Below are positions 1-7,553 of a DNA stretch of 13,741 bases, piece after piece. Numbering within the stretch: the first letter of the stretch is position 1; the number at the start of each line of letters is the position of its first letter. The DNA comes from Bacteroidota bacterium (GTDB taxonomy: Bacteria; Bacteroidota; Bacteroidia; Chitinophagales; Chitinophagaceae): positions 1-13,741 of the forward strand of contig JAEZRL010000225.1 in NCBI GenBank assembly GCA_023440945.1. Direction: 5' to 3'. The notes under the pieces are model-generated. The model was given only the letters and a program-made list of their open reading frames with translations. It searched no databases and had not been told where the DNA came from. The position numbers were made by a program, and so were the translations under genes.

Positions 1-1078
1 CATCAAAACAATAAATATTATTATCGGTGGACGCAACTACTGCTAAATTATTTTCGACAGCAGGCGTTGAATAAATTTTTCCATGCGTTAAATACGACCA
101 AACTTTTTTTCCTGTTTGCAAATTCAATGCATATACTTCACCTTTTGAATCGCTGGCAATCACCAAATTTTCTGCAAGCGCTACACCAGAACCGATATCA
201 CTGTTATCGTTGAACTGCCATACTATTTTTACATTTTTGTACATCGAATTTATAGTGTATGAGGGCCTGCTATATTGCGTTGTATCATCTTTAAAATCAT
301 GCTTGTATAATTTCACCTGCGCCCACTGATGTTCTTCGTTTGTAAGGGGATTGCGTTCAGCATAAGTAGCGGTATCATTTTTTATCGTTACAACATTATA
401 TCCTCCAACATCTTTTTTTGCCCGTAAGTTTGAGCGACCCATAATGCCCGGTATTCCTTCAAAATTTAATTGATTATTTGCATGTCCGTGACCGCAAATA
501 ATAAGTTGTGTATTTCTTGTTTTCAACAGATCAATTACTTCATACCAATTATTCAGTGAACTATCAACAGGGTAATGATTAACAAAAATGATGGGTTGAT
601 CTTTATTTTTTAAGTGATGAAGTGTTGAATCGAGCCACACAATATTTTCTCTTGAAACCTGACCCGGACTCATACGCATATTTGGACCGCAAACAGTTCC
701 TAAAAAACGATAACCGCCATATTCAAAATTGAAAGTCTCGTTACCAAAAATTTTTATGAAACTGTTGGTGCCGCTTTCGCTCCAGTTTGCATCATGATTG
801 CCGGGAATGATATGCCAGGGTTTGTTCAGGCTGTCTAAAATCCTTTTTGCTATAACAAATTCCGAATCGGAACCAAAATCAGTTATATCACCCGAAATAA
901 TTACAAATTTTAAAGATGAATCTGTATTGATATTTCGCACAGTTCTTCTTAAATCATCTTCTGAATTATTACTGCCGATATGTGTATCAGAAACATGAGC
1001 GAATTTAAATTCGCTTTGTGCAAATGAGAAATTGAAACCAAAAGCAACTAAGAGAATGAATAGAATTTGCTTTATCAT
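1..1078 (-). CDS. Exported metallophosphoesterase with C-terminal PQQ-like beta-propeller (partial, C-terminus off the left edge)
   Basis: An open frame runs from an ATG at 1078 to the window edge without a stop (359 complete codons). The first 20 residues form a Sec signal peptide (hydrophobic ILFILLVAFGF, likely cleavage FSFA|QS), so the enzyme should act in the periplasm or outside the cell. The calcineurin-like metallophosphoesterase motifs appear in order: D31-x-H33 (HVSDTHIG), G63-D64, G93-N94-H95-D96, H168 (VNHYP) and G196-H197-G198-H199. These supply the usual two-metal site, so a phosphomonoesterase or phosphodiesterase activity is expected; the substrate cannot be read. From about residue 285 the chain changes to PQQ/BamB-like repeats (GEVYALNLQTGKKVW near 313-327), indicating a beta-propeller that continues beyond the window. 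It lies 133 bases downstream of susD on the same strand, behind a hairpin and with no clear promoter of its own, so it is probably the third structural gene of the SusCD locus. Whether the rest of the gene is intact is unknown. Confidence 0.88.
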   Translation of the reverse strand, partial: MIKQILFILLVAFGFNFSFAQSEFKFAHVSDTHIGSNNSEDDLRRTVRNINTDSSLKFVIISGDITDFGSDSEFVIAKRILDSLNKPWHIIPGNHDANWSESGTNSFIKIFGNETFNFEYGGYRFLGTVCGPNMRMSPGQVSRENIVWLDSTLHHLKNKDQPIIFVNHYPVDSSLNNWYEVIDLLKTRNTQLIICGHGHANNQLNFEGIPGIMGRSNLRAKKDVGGYNVVTIKNDTATYAERNPLTNEEHQWAQVKLYKHDFKDDTTQYSRPSYTINSMYKNVKIVWQFNDNSDIGSGVALAENLVIASDSKGEVYALNLQTGKKVWSYLTHGKIYSTPAVENNLAVVASTDNNIYCFD

Positions 1079-1141
1079 TTTAAAAAGGATTAGAAAAGAG
1101 TGAACATTGAAGATCAGATAAAAACAGAAGATTTTATGTTA

Positions 1142-1173
1142 TAACAAAGGCGGTTTTTTACACCGCCTTGTTA
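1142..1173 (-). terminator. Hairpin after susD, possible weak terminator or processing stem
   Basis: TAACAAAGGCGGT (1142-1154) and ACCGCCTTGTTA (1162-1173) pair over 12 bp with one bulged A and a 7-base loop, 39 bases after the susD stop on the minus strand. The stem is G+C-rich by local standards. No long T-run follows it on the minus strand, so full termination is doubtful. Partial read-through would set a lower level of the downstream phosphoesterase relative to susCD, as intercistronic stems often do. The structure is seen; the role is inferred. Confidence 0.6.
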
Positions 1174-1211
1174 CAATTAAACTCTAAAGTTATATTTCAC
1201 AATTAATAGAA

Positions 1212-3053
1212 TTACCAACCTGGTGTTTGTGTAAGTGTATATCCTTTATCCTTGTAATCATTTATTTGTGCCTCTCCAACAGGCGAAAGGTAATTCTTAT
1301 CAGAAAATGCATCCCTGTCCGCGGCATTTTCTACCATCCAAAAACCAACCATATCACTTTCGTTTGTACCATCCCAGGTAATGATTGTTCCATTTTCTTT
1401 CTTTACTCTCACTTTACCTTCAGTTGCTGCTGTAAGCGCTGTTGGTATTTCTGTCGGGATATCTACCCATGGGCCAAGAAAATAATCAGGATTGGAGCTG
1501 AAATTCATGTATTGGAGTTTCTTCCATCTCTTCAAATCCAGCAAGCGGAAATTCTCAAACACAAATTCCATTCGTCTTTCTCTGCGGATCTCCCAAATTA
1601 ACGCAGGCACGTCAGCGTCTCTCGCAGGGTCGTCAGGCAGTGCTGCGAGCATCAAAGGCTCTGTTTTTTTAACTCCCTTTGCAATAGCATCTGCATCTAA
1701 AGGACGATTACGGATAGCATTGATAGATCTGTCTAAATCATCCTGTGTAACTGCAGCACCTCCATAGTATTGTGCTAATACGGCTTTTGCTTCTATCCAG
1801 TTTAAAACTACCTCACCCAATCTGATAACCGGGGCATCACTTGTATTGGTGTTACTTCCCCATGCGGCAGGATATGTTTTTCCGATATAAGTTATCGCAT
1901 CCCTTGATGCAAATTTATAGCCGTATAAAAGTGTAGCAGAGGCAGCATTTGGTTTATCAATAAAAGAGGCTTCGAAGCGTGGATCCCTTGTTTCTACAAG
2001 GTTGGAAATAGAAAAATCATCAGCATCTGCAACTGTTGAATTTTGCCAAACCTTACCATCATTTACAATAAAAGATTTTATCAGTACCAGGTTTGGATCC
2101 ACACCTACTACTTCTGTCCCGTTAGAATAAGATCCAATACAATGTGTAACCTGTAGAGCAGCGTCGTAAGTTCTGTATAATAACACCTCAGGGTTTCCGG
2201 CAAGATTTTCCGAAGCAAAAAGAGATTTAAAATCGCTGCCAAAGCTGTACTTATTACTATTCATCACAACTTCTGCAGCCTGTACTGCCAGCTGAAGATA
2301 TTTTTTTGCACGGTCAGCATCTATATTGTGATAATGTTCATACGTTCCTTCAAACAACATAAATCGTGAAATAAATGCGGCAGCTATATACTTATTTAAA
2401 TATTGTGCTCCGTCATTATCACGCATATTAGCTAAAACATATTGGAAATCATCATAAACCTGGTCCATTACAAAACCCCTGCTATCTCTGTCTTTATACA
2501 AGGTGTCTAACTCATTCTCTTTAACCACTCTGCCAAAATAAGGAACGTCTCCAAAAACGCTAACTAAACGAGAGTATTCATATCCTCGGAAAAACCTTGC
2601 TACCGCACTCCAGTGCTTGTAGGCATCGTCTGAAAGATTTGGTTTTGCAATATTATCTAAACGATCAATAAAGATATTTTCTTTGCGTACCCAGGCAAAA
2701 TCCCATGTAGGACCAGCATATTGTTGCAGCCACGCAGCCGCCTCAGAAGTTGAACCCCTGGAAGATGGAACATTACTTTCAAAATTGGATTGAACATTTT
2801 TACCGGTTAGGTCATCACTAAAAGTGTAACCTCGTACCGGTGTATAATCTGCAGTAAAGGAAGTATTATAGCCACTGAAGTAATTCGTATAAAACCCATT
2901 TGCAAACATCCGGATATCATCTTCGTTCCGCCAGTATTGGCCATCTGCATCAACATAACTTGTTTGAGGTGGCCGGTCGAGAAAATCTTTTTTGCAGGAA
3001 AAGAAAAGCAGGCTTGCGATTGCAAGGCCATATATATATTTATACTTATTCAT
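1212..3053 (-). CDS. SusD/RagB-family outer-membrane nutrient-binding lipoprotein
   Basis: The 613-residue product begins with a lipoprotein signal peptide ending in FFSC, with C20 as the lipidated residue followed by KKDFLD, typical of surface-exposed SusD proteins. The long alpha-helical TPR-like body is interrupted by loops. The C-terminal part carries family hallmarks: a NAIRNRPL segment, VFENFRLLDLKRW at about 498-510 (the conserved ENFRxxDLxRW region), and a closing YLSPVGEAQI...TLTQTPGW, the usual SusD ending. Family members form the lid of a SusC barrel and capture the substrate at the cell surface. The start lies 12 bases after the susC stop, so the two are translated from one message. 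The length is slightly above the common 500-600. Family assignment is firm. The ligand is unknown; the downstream phosphoesterase hints at a phosphorylated one, but this is inference. Confidence 0.95.
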   Translation of the reverse strand: MNKYKYIYGLAIASLLFFSCKKDFLDRPPQTSYVDADGQYWRNEDDIRMFANGFYTNYFSGYNTSFTADYTPVRGYTFSDDLTGKNVQSNFESNVPSSRGSTSEAAAWLQQYAGPTWDFAWVRKENIFIDRLDNIAKPNLSDDAYKHWSAVARFFRGYEYSRLVSVFGDVPYFGRVVKENELDTLYKDRDSRGFVMDQVYDDFQYVLANMRDNDGAQYLNKYIAAAFISRFMLFEGTYEHYHNIDADRAKKYLQLAVQAAEVVMNSNKYSFGSDFKSLFASENLAGNPEVLLYRTYDAALQVTHCIGSYSNGTEVVGVDPNLVLIKSFIVNDGKVWQNSTVADADDFSISNLVETRDPRFEASFIDKPNAASATLLYGYKFASRDAITYIGKTYPAAWGSNTNTSDAPVIRLGEVVLNWIEAKAVLAQYYGGAAVTQDDLDRSINAIRNRPLDADAIAKGVKKTEPLMLAALPDDPARDADVPALIWEIRRERRMEFVFENFRLLDLKRWKKLQYMNFSSNPDYFLGPWVDIPTEIPTALTAATEGKVRVKKENGTIITWDGTNESDMVGFWMVENAADRDAFSDKNYLSPVGEAQINDYKDKGYTLTQTPGW

Positions 3054-3065
3054 CTTTGTTTTGTT

Positions 3066-6000
3066 TTAAAAGTTTAATTGAATACCAAATGAAACGCTTT
3101 TAAATGCAGGAGTACCTATGCCTGTACGACCTAAATTATAATTGGATGTATTCCACATGGAATATCCGTTAATTGCCTCAGGATCAATCGGCAAACCTCT
3201 CAAATGGTCCCATGTAATAAAATTCTCTAATGCTCCATATATTCTGAAAGAGTTAACGCCTACTCTTTTTAACACGCTTTGAGAAACAGAATATCCGATA
3301 GTAAGATTTTTAAGCCTGAGATAGGCCATGTTCAACAGGTATCGGTCCTGCACCTGTATGTTATTTGCTGCATTACTGCCTGCATTATTGAAGGCCGCAG
3401 GGTAAAATGCATCTGTGTTATCAGGTGTCCAGTAATCATCTGCAATGGCTGCAGGCATCGCACCATCAGCAGAATTGTAACCGGGAATCGCTAAAAATCC
3501 GTCGCCCCATACCTGGCGGCTGCCTACACCCTGGAAAAACACACTGAAGTCAAATCCTTTATAATCAGCTCCCAATCTGAATCCATATTCATATCTTGGA
3601 TTGGAATTTCCTATTACAGCCAGGTCTCCATGATCAGACAATAATGCGCTACCATTATCAATAACACCATCGCCGTTCATATCTTTAAACTTGACATCAC
3701 CAGGACCAAAGAAGAAGTTGGACGAGTTTTGCAGGAATACCTGGTATACGGGTTTTTCACCATTCGGTCCTGCTTTTAATTTATAAGCCTTCTTACCTAC
3801 ATACTCCTCCGGAACATCATTAGCAGTAAGTGTAATTAATTGAGGTTTTTTATCCGGTCCTAATTCAAAATCTTCCATTTGATATAATCTGTCTGTTCTG
3901 TATCCCCATATTTCACCTATATCTTTTCCATTATAATTGCTGTTAACGCCTGTAGAGGTACCGTATTCATTAATAATGGTTTTTGCATCTGAAATGTTTC
4001 CCCTGAAGTTAATACCTAAGCCATTTTGGAACCTATGATTAAACTCAAGTGTAAGTTCCCATCCGTTTGTTTGTAATGATCCAAAATTTCCCTGTGGAGC
4101 ACCTGTACCAAAAGTTAATGGAATACCTTCTAACGGAACGATCATGTTATTGGTATTTCTTTGGTAAATGTCGAAAGTGACGTTCAGCTTATTTTTGAAA
4201 AAGCCTGCATCTACACCAAAGTTTGTTGTTTCGATATCCTGCCAGGTTATATCATGAACAATAGCAGGTGGTGTACCCACATACGGAGCCCTTGAACCAT
4301 TAGCACCAATCCAGGAGGAAAGGCCACTTCCCATTAACGGTAAGTATAAAGTGTTTGGAACAGTTTGATCACCAATAGTTCCATAGGATCCTCTAACTTT
4401 CAGGAATTGAAGCACGGGTTTAGTCCATTGCATAAATTCTTCTTCGCTCAACACCCATCCTGCGGAGAATGACGGAAACCATCTCCACCATAAATCTTTA
4501 GGAAATTTAGAGGAGCCATCATAGCGCAGATTTCCTTCCAGGAGATATTTATTTTTGAAAGCATAGTTTATACGACCGAAATAACCCAGTTGAGATTCCC
4601 ATGTTTTATCACCATCTACAATAGGAGGAGCGCCTACAGCAAAATTAAATTCCGGGTTATGAATATCTGTTAACTGGTTAACCTGCTGCGATTGCCATTC
4701 TGTTGTTGCTGCAACACGATTAACACCCAAAATGAATTTAAAATTATGATCCGCATTCACATCCAGGTTATAAGTTGTAAAAGCATTTATAGTACTGCTA
4801 TTAAAATGAGTAGCCCGGCGATAAATGTGATCAGGATTTGCCCCTAAGGAAGTATATGTGTCGTATGATAGATCAAAAGCAGGCATAGCTCCCGGAGCTG
4901 TGGAATTTACTACATTTCCGGTACTGTCAACATATACCGGATTCCCATCAGCATCAACCCTTGCTTTTGGCGCTACCCATGAATTTCGTGCTGTATATCT
5001 TGTTCCCGGTCTTTTCCATATTTCCTCCTGGTTACTGTAGGTATAATCAAAATCTAATTTCCAGTTATTTGTAAAATTAAGTGTAGCACCTAAGCTTACA
5101 TTAAGATAGTTCTGCAAAATGCCGGCAGTATTAGCTGCACCTGCTTCGCTCACCGGGCTGCGGATCGGGTCTCCGTTCTGATCATTACCAAAAGGATATA
5201 AAGGTCCCCATCTATACAGGTATAACCATGGATCTGCCGTTGTAGAGCTGGTTACATAAGGATATTCTTTATCCCTTCTTGAATACATCGCTCCACTGCG
5301 AACTGTAAGGTATTTGTTTATTTCGCTTGATACTCTCATTGCGGCATTGTAACGCGTAAATCCATCCTTTTTAGCAGGTTTTATCATACCACTTTGATCC
5401 AGTAAACCCAGGCTAATGTTGTAAGAAGTTTTACCAAGTGTTTGTCCAACAGTGAGATCATGTTGTTGCGTAGGAGCCCACTCTTTCACCATATAATCAT
5501 AAGGATCATAAGTTCTTACGCCCATTTTCTGGTTACTGGCTCCTTGTACATACCAGTCGCGGCCAAAAACAGTGGGATCATCAGGACCGATGCTGCCGCC
5601 GTACATCTTTTGCCATTCTACTGCTTTTAAATAGCTGGCTCTGTCAACATAATAGAATGCGCCAACCGGGGTAGTAGTACCTATTCGCTCTGCTGCATCG
5701 ACGGTATATTTCAGCGCATTAACTTCCCCCATTTCCAGATCTTTCCAAACATTTTGCCATGAGAAGTTATTAGAATAGGTTATTTGTGGTTTAGCGGTTC
5801 CTGAGCCTTTTTTAGTAGTGATGAGTATAACACCATTAGAAGCTTTTGCGCCATAAATAGAAGCTGCTGCAGCGTCCTTCAAAACAGTAATAGAAGCAAT
5901 ATCGTTGGGGTTTACGATTTGTATGCTCGGAATTTCAACATTATCTAATAAAATCAGCGGTTTACTATCTCCTTGAAATGAAGTCATTTGGCCCCTGATC

Positions 6001-6503
6001 TTAATAATAGGGTCCGATCCTACTTCACCACTTGGTATTATTACGCTTAAACCTGAAGCGGCTCCCTGAAGGCCTCTTCCCACATCGGCAATTGGTCTGC
6101 CCTGTAATGTTTTTTTAACATCCACAGTGGATATGGCGCCTGTAAGATTCGCCTTTTTCTGCGTTCCATAACCAACCACAACTACATCCTGTAAAGTGTT
6201 TGGTCCTGTAGAGCTTAGTGAAACTGAAAGTGAGTTTGATGCGCCAACCGGTACTTCCTTATCAGCATAACCAATGTACGAAAACCGAAGCGTTTGGCCT
6301 TCACTTGCAGTAATAGAAAAATTTCCCTCCGCATCTGTAATTGTTGAACGGTTTGTTCCCACTACAGTAACCGTAACACTTGCAAGTGGCCCGGAAGTTT
6401 CGGCGGCAGAAACTTTACCTGTAATGGTTTTGCTTTGCGCACTGCTTATTAAATAAAACAGCAAACCCGCAAAACATAATGAAAACTGTTTTAGCGCAAT
6501 CAT
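3066..6503 (-). CDS. SusC/RagA-family TonB-dependent outer-membrane transporter
   Basis: The 1145-residue product has a signal peptide (likely cleavage ISSA|QS near residue 22), then a carboxypeptidase-regulatory-like beta-sandwich at about 25-100 (ITGKVS...VTVVGT...TDAEGNFSI...FSYIGY). A TonB-box segment DVVVVGYGTQ lies at 106-115. The plug follows, with the SusC signature KPLILLDNVEIPSIQ...ITVLKDAAAASIYGAKASNGVILITTKK at about 181-232. The remainder is the 22-strand barrel, ending in FGIQLNF with the terminal phenylalanine expected of an outer-membrane barrel. A calcium-loop-like DMNGDGVIDNG lies in the C-terminal third. No N-terminal STN domain is present, so direct signalling to an anti-sigma factor is not expected; this fits control by the neighbouring DeoR-type repressor. 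Such transporters import oligomers through the outer membrane using the TonB-ExbBD system. The gene follows deoR after 112 bases and precedes susD by 12. Confidence 0.96.
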   Translation of the reverse strand: MIALKQFSLCFAGLLFYLISSAQSKTITGKVSAAETSGPLASVTVTVVGTNRSTITDAEGNFSITASEGQTLRFSYIGYADKEVPVGASNSLSVSLSSTGPNTLQDVVVVGYGTQKKANLTGAISTVDVKKTLQGRPIADVGRGLQGAASGLSVIIPSGEVGSDPIIKIRGQMTSFQGDSKPLILLDNVEIPSIQIVNPNDIASITVLKDAAAASIYGAKASNGVILITTKKGSGTAKPQITYSNNFSWQNVWKDLEMGEVNALKYTVDAAERIGTTTPVGAFYYVDRASYLKAVEWQKMYGGSIGPDDPTVFGRDWYVQGASNQKMGVRTYDPYDYMVKEWAPTQQHDLTVGQTLGKTSYNISLGLLDQSGMIKPAKKDGFTRYNAAMRVSSEINKYLTVRSGAMYSRRDKEYPYVTSSTTADPWLYLYRWGPLYPFGNDQNGDPIRSPVSEAGAANTAGILQNYLNVSLGATLNFTNNWKLDFDYTYSNQEEIWKRPGTRYTARNSWVAPKARVDADGNPVYVDSTGNVVNSTAPGAMPAFDLSYDTYTSLGANPDHIYRRATHFNSSTINAFTTYNLDVNADHNFKFILGVNRVAATTEWQSQQVNQLTDIHNPEFNFAVGAPPIVDGDKTWESQLGYFGRINYAFKNKYLLEGNLRYDGSSKFPKDLWWRWFPSFSAGWVLSEEEFMQWTKPVLQFLKVRGSYGTIGDQTVPNTLYLPLMGSGLSSWIGANGSRAPYVGTPPAIVHDITWQDIETTNFGVDAGFFKNKLNVTFDIYQRNTNNMIVPLEGIPLTFGTGAPQGNFGSLQTNGWELTLEFNHRFQNGLGINFRGNISDAKTIINEYGTSTGVNSNYNGKDIGEIWGYRTDRLYQMEDFELGPDKKPQLITLTANDVPEEYVGKKAYKLKAGPNGEKPVYQVFLQNSSNFFFGPGDVKFKDMNGDGVIDNGSALLSDHGDLAVIGNSNPRYEYGFRLGADYKGFDFSVFFQGVGSRQVWGDGFLAIPGYNSADGAMPAAIADDYWTPDNTDAFYPAAFNNAGSNAANNIQVQDRYLLNMAYLRLKNLTIGYSVSQSVLKRVGVNSFRIYGALENFITWDHLRGLPIDPEAINGYSMWNTSNYNLGRTGIGTPAFKSVSFGIQLNF

Positions 6504-6615
6504 AAAATTGTTTTTGAAAGTGGTGATAAAAGCAAACTGAATAAAATGAGTAAAAGAGTATCGTTTCTTTTGTAGCAGTTCATCGTTAGTTGGTAATTAA
6601 TATTTATTACAATTC
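6504..6615 (-). promoter_or_regulatory. deoR-susC intergenic leader with paired ATCGTT motifs
   Basis: These 112 bases separate the repressor stop from the susC start. No full TTTG-N19-TAnnTTTG promoter is present; the closest -7 candidate on the minus strand is TCAGTTTG, one base off, without a -33 match. Two copies of ATCGTT (plus strand, 6560-6565 and 6582-6587) lie 22 bp apart, two helical turns, and could be repressor half-sites since they share AACG on one strand with the repeats upstream of deoR. The evidence is weak. susC may also be read through from the deoR promoter. Confidence 0.25.
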
Positions 6616-7365
6616 TTATAAAACTGTAATGCCGGCATCTGCATACGGCTTAAGCTTTGCATCATCTGGTGATAATTCTGTGATAAGCATATCTATTTTT
6701 TCAAGATCACAGATCTGTATCGGTTGTTGTGAATTCAGCTTCTCTGAAATAGTAAGGCAAACAAGTTTCTCAGCAGATGATATCATTGCTTTTTTTATCT
6801 GTGCTACTTCCCAATCGTTATCGGAAACACCTGTCTTAAGGTTGATGGCATTGATGCCTAAAAAACACAGATCAGCTTTTAGATCCTTTATTTTTGAAAT
6901 CGCTTCGTGGCCTACCGTGATCATCGAATTTTTTGAAACCTTATCTCCAATTGCTATTACTTCAATATTTGGATGAAGAATATATTCTGCCAATGCAGGT
7001 ATACTTCCGGAGATAAATGTTGCATTGAGATCAGGCGGTAAAGCTCTTGCCATTTCAATAATTGTTGTGCCGCCAGTGGTATGCACAAACATTCCTTTTT
7101 GTATAAGCTGAACAGCTTTTTTGGCAATTATCTTTTTTTCTTCATAAGCATATATTTTTTTCGGGAGGGAATGCGAGTTATAAAATGCCGGAGAGATAGC
7201 GCCTCCATGTACTTTTATAATTTCTCCGGCTTCAGACAATTCCTGCAGATCTCTTCGGATGGTGTCGTCAGAAACGTTCATACGTTTACTTAAGTCTGCC
7301 GACAAAACTCTGTTATGCAGGTTCAGTTCATGCAAAATGAATGATTGCCTTTCCTTTTTTAGCAT
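6616..7365 (-). CDS. DeoR/GlpR-family transcriptional repressor
   Basis: The 249-residue length is typical of the family. The N-terminal winged helix-turn-helix spans about 5-57, with the recognition region VSDDTIRRDLQELSEAGEI (31-49) and the diagnostic KVHGGA that closes the DNA-binding domain. The rest is a DeoR C-terminal sensor with a ribose-5-phosphate-isomerase-like fold: GGTTIIEMA (98-106) forms the phosphate-binding loop region, followed by ITVGHEA (149-155) and LGINAINLKTGVSDNDWEVAQIKKAM (169-194). Family members usually respond to phosphorylated sugars or sugar-alcohol phosphates, so the effector is expected to be such a compound; its identity is not readable. It heads the susCD-phosphoesterase gene set on the same strand and is preceded by a palindrome over its own promoter, which suggests autoregulation. 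ATG at 7365 sits directly after the promoter and fits the normal N-terminus. Confidence 0.93.
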   Translation of the reverse strand: MLKKERQSFILHELNLHNRVLSADLSKRMNVSDDTIRRDLQELSEAGEIIKVHGGAISPAFYNSHSLPKKIYAYEEKKIIAKKAVQLIQKGMFVHTTGGTTIIEMARALPPDLNATFISGSIPALAEYILHPNIEVIAIGDKVSKNSMITVGHEAISKIKDLKADLCFLGINAINLKTGVSDNDWEVAQIKKAMISSAEKLVCLTISEKLNSQQPIQICDLEKIDMLITELSPDDAKLKPYADAGITVL

Positions 7366-7370
7366 TAGTT

Positions 7371-7388
7371 AGTTTGTTAAAACAAACT
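7371..7388. promoter_or_regulatory. Palindromic candidate operator over the deoR start site
   Basis: AGTTTGTTAAAACAAACT consists of perfect 8-bp arms (AGTTTGTT / AACAAACT) with a 2-bp centre. It lies 5-23 bases before the deoR ATG, overlaps most of the -7 box (7383-7390) and covers the likely transcription start. A regulator bound here would block transcription, so autorepression by DeoR is the simplest reading. A role as a 5' mRNA hairpin is an alternative. The palindrome is seen; binding is inferred. Confidence 0.55.
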
Positions 7389-7413
7389 TAATAAAAATTA
7401 TTAAAAACGCAAA
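7383..7413 (-). promoter_or_regulatory. Bacteroidota-type promoter for deoR (and probably the susCD operon)
   Basis: Read on the minus strand: TTTG (-33 element, 7413-7410), exactly 19 bases, then TAAGTTTG (-7 element, 7390-7383). This matches the Bacteroidota housekeeping consensus TTTG / TAnnTTTG at every defined base and in spacing. The predicted start is near 7377-7379, giving a leader of about a dozen bases before the deoR ATG at 7365. Confidence 0.75.
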
Positions 7414-7472
7414 AACCTGCAAAAATGATAAAATAAACGCAATGATTTAAAATAAGAACGCAGGTAAACGCA
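7405..7472. repeat. Four AACGCA-type direct repeats upstream of deoR
   Basis: AAACGCA occurs at 7405-7411, 7435-7441 and 7466-7472, and GAACGCA at 7456-7462, all in the same orientation. Start-to-start distances are 30, 21 and 10 bases, close to three, two and one helical turns, so all copies lie on about the same DNA face. The first overlaps the -33 element of the deoR promoter. This is the layout expected for a regulator that binds tandem sites, as several DeoR-family proteins do. The rest of 7366-7553 up to the plus-strand gene shows no other recognisable element. Confidence 0.5.
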
Positions 7473-7553
7473 GTACGAAAATAAGGTTGGATAATGAAGA
7501 CCTGTTTTTTCTTGCCTCTTTTTAATCTCAATCTTTAAAATTATTTTTATTGG

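Noticed and set aside
1227..3103. Several plus-strand open frames of 67-124 codons opposite susD
   Set aside because: They lie entirely antisense to a clear SusD gene, have unlikely composition and no recognisable domain; shadows of the real reading frame.
6504..6615. Independent consensus promoter for susC
   Set aside because: The only TTTG on the right strand is preceded by TCAG, not TAnn, and there is no TTTG at the required distance upstream.
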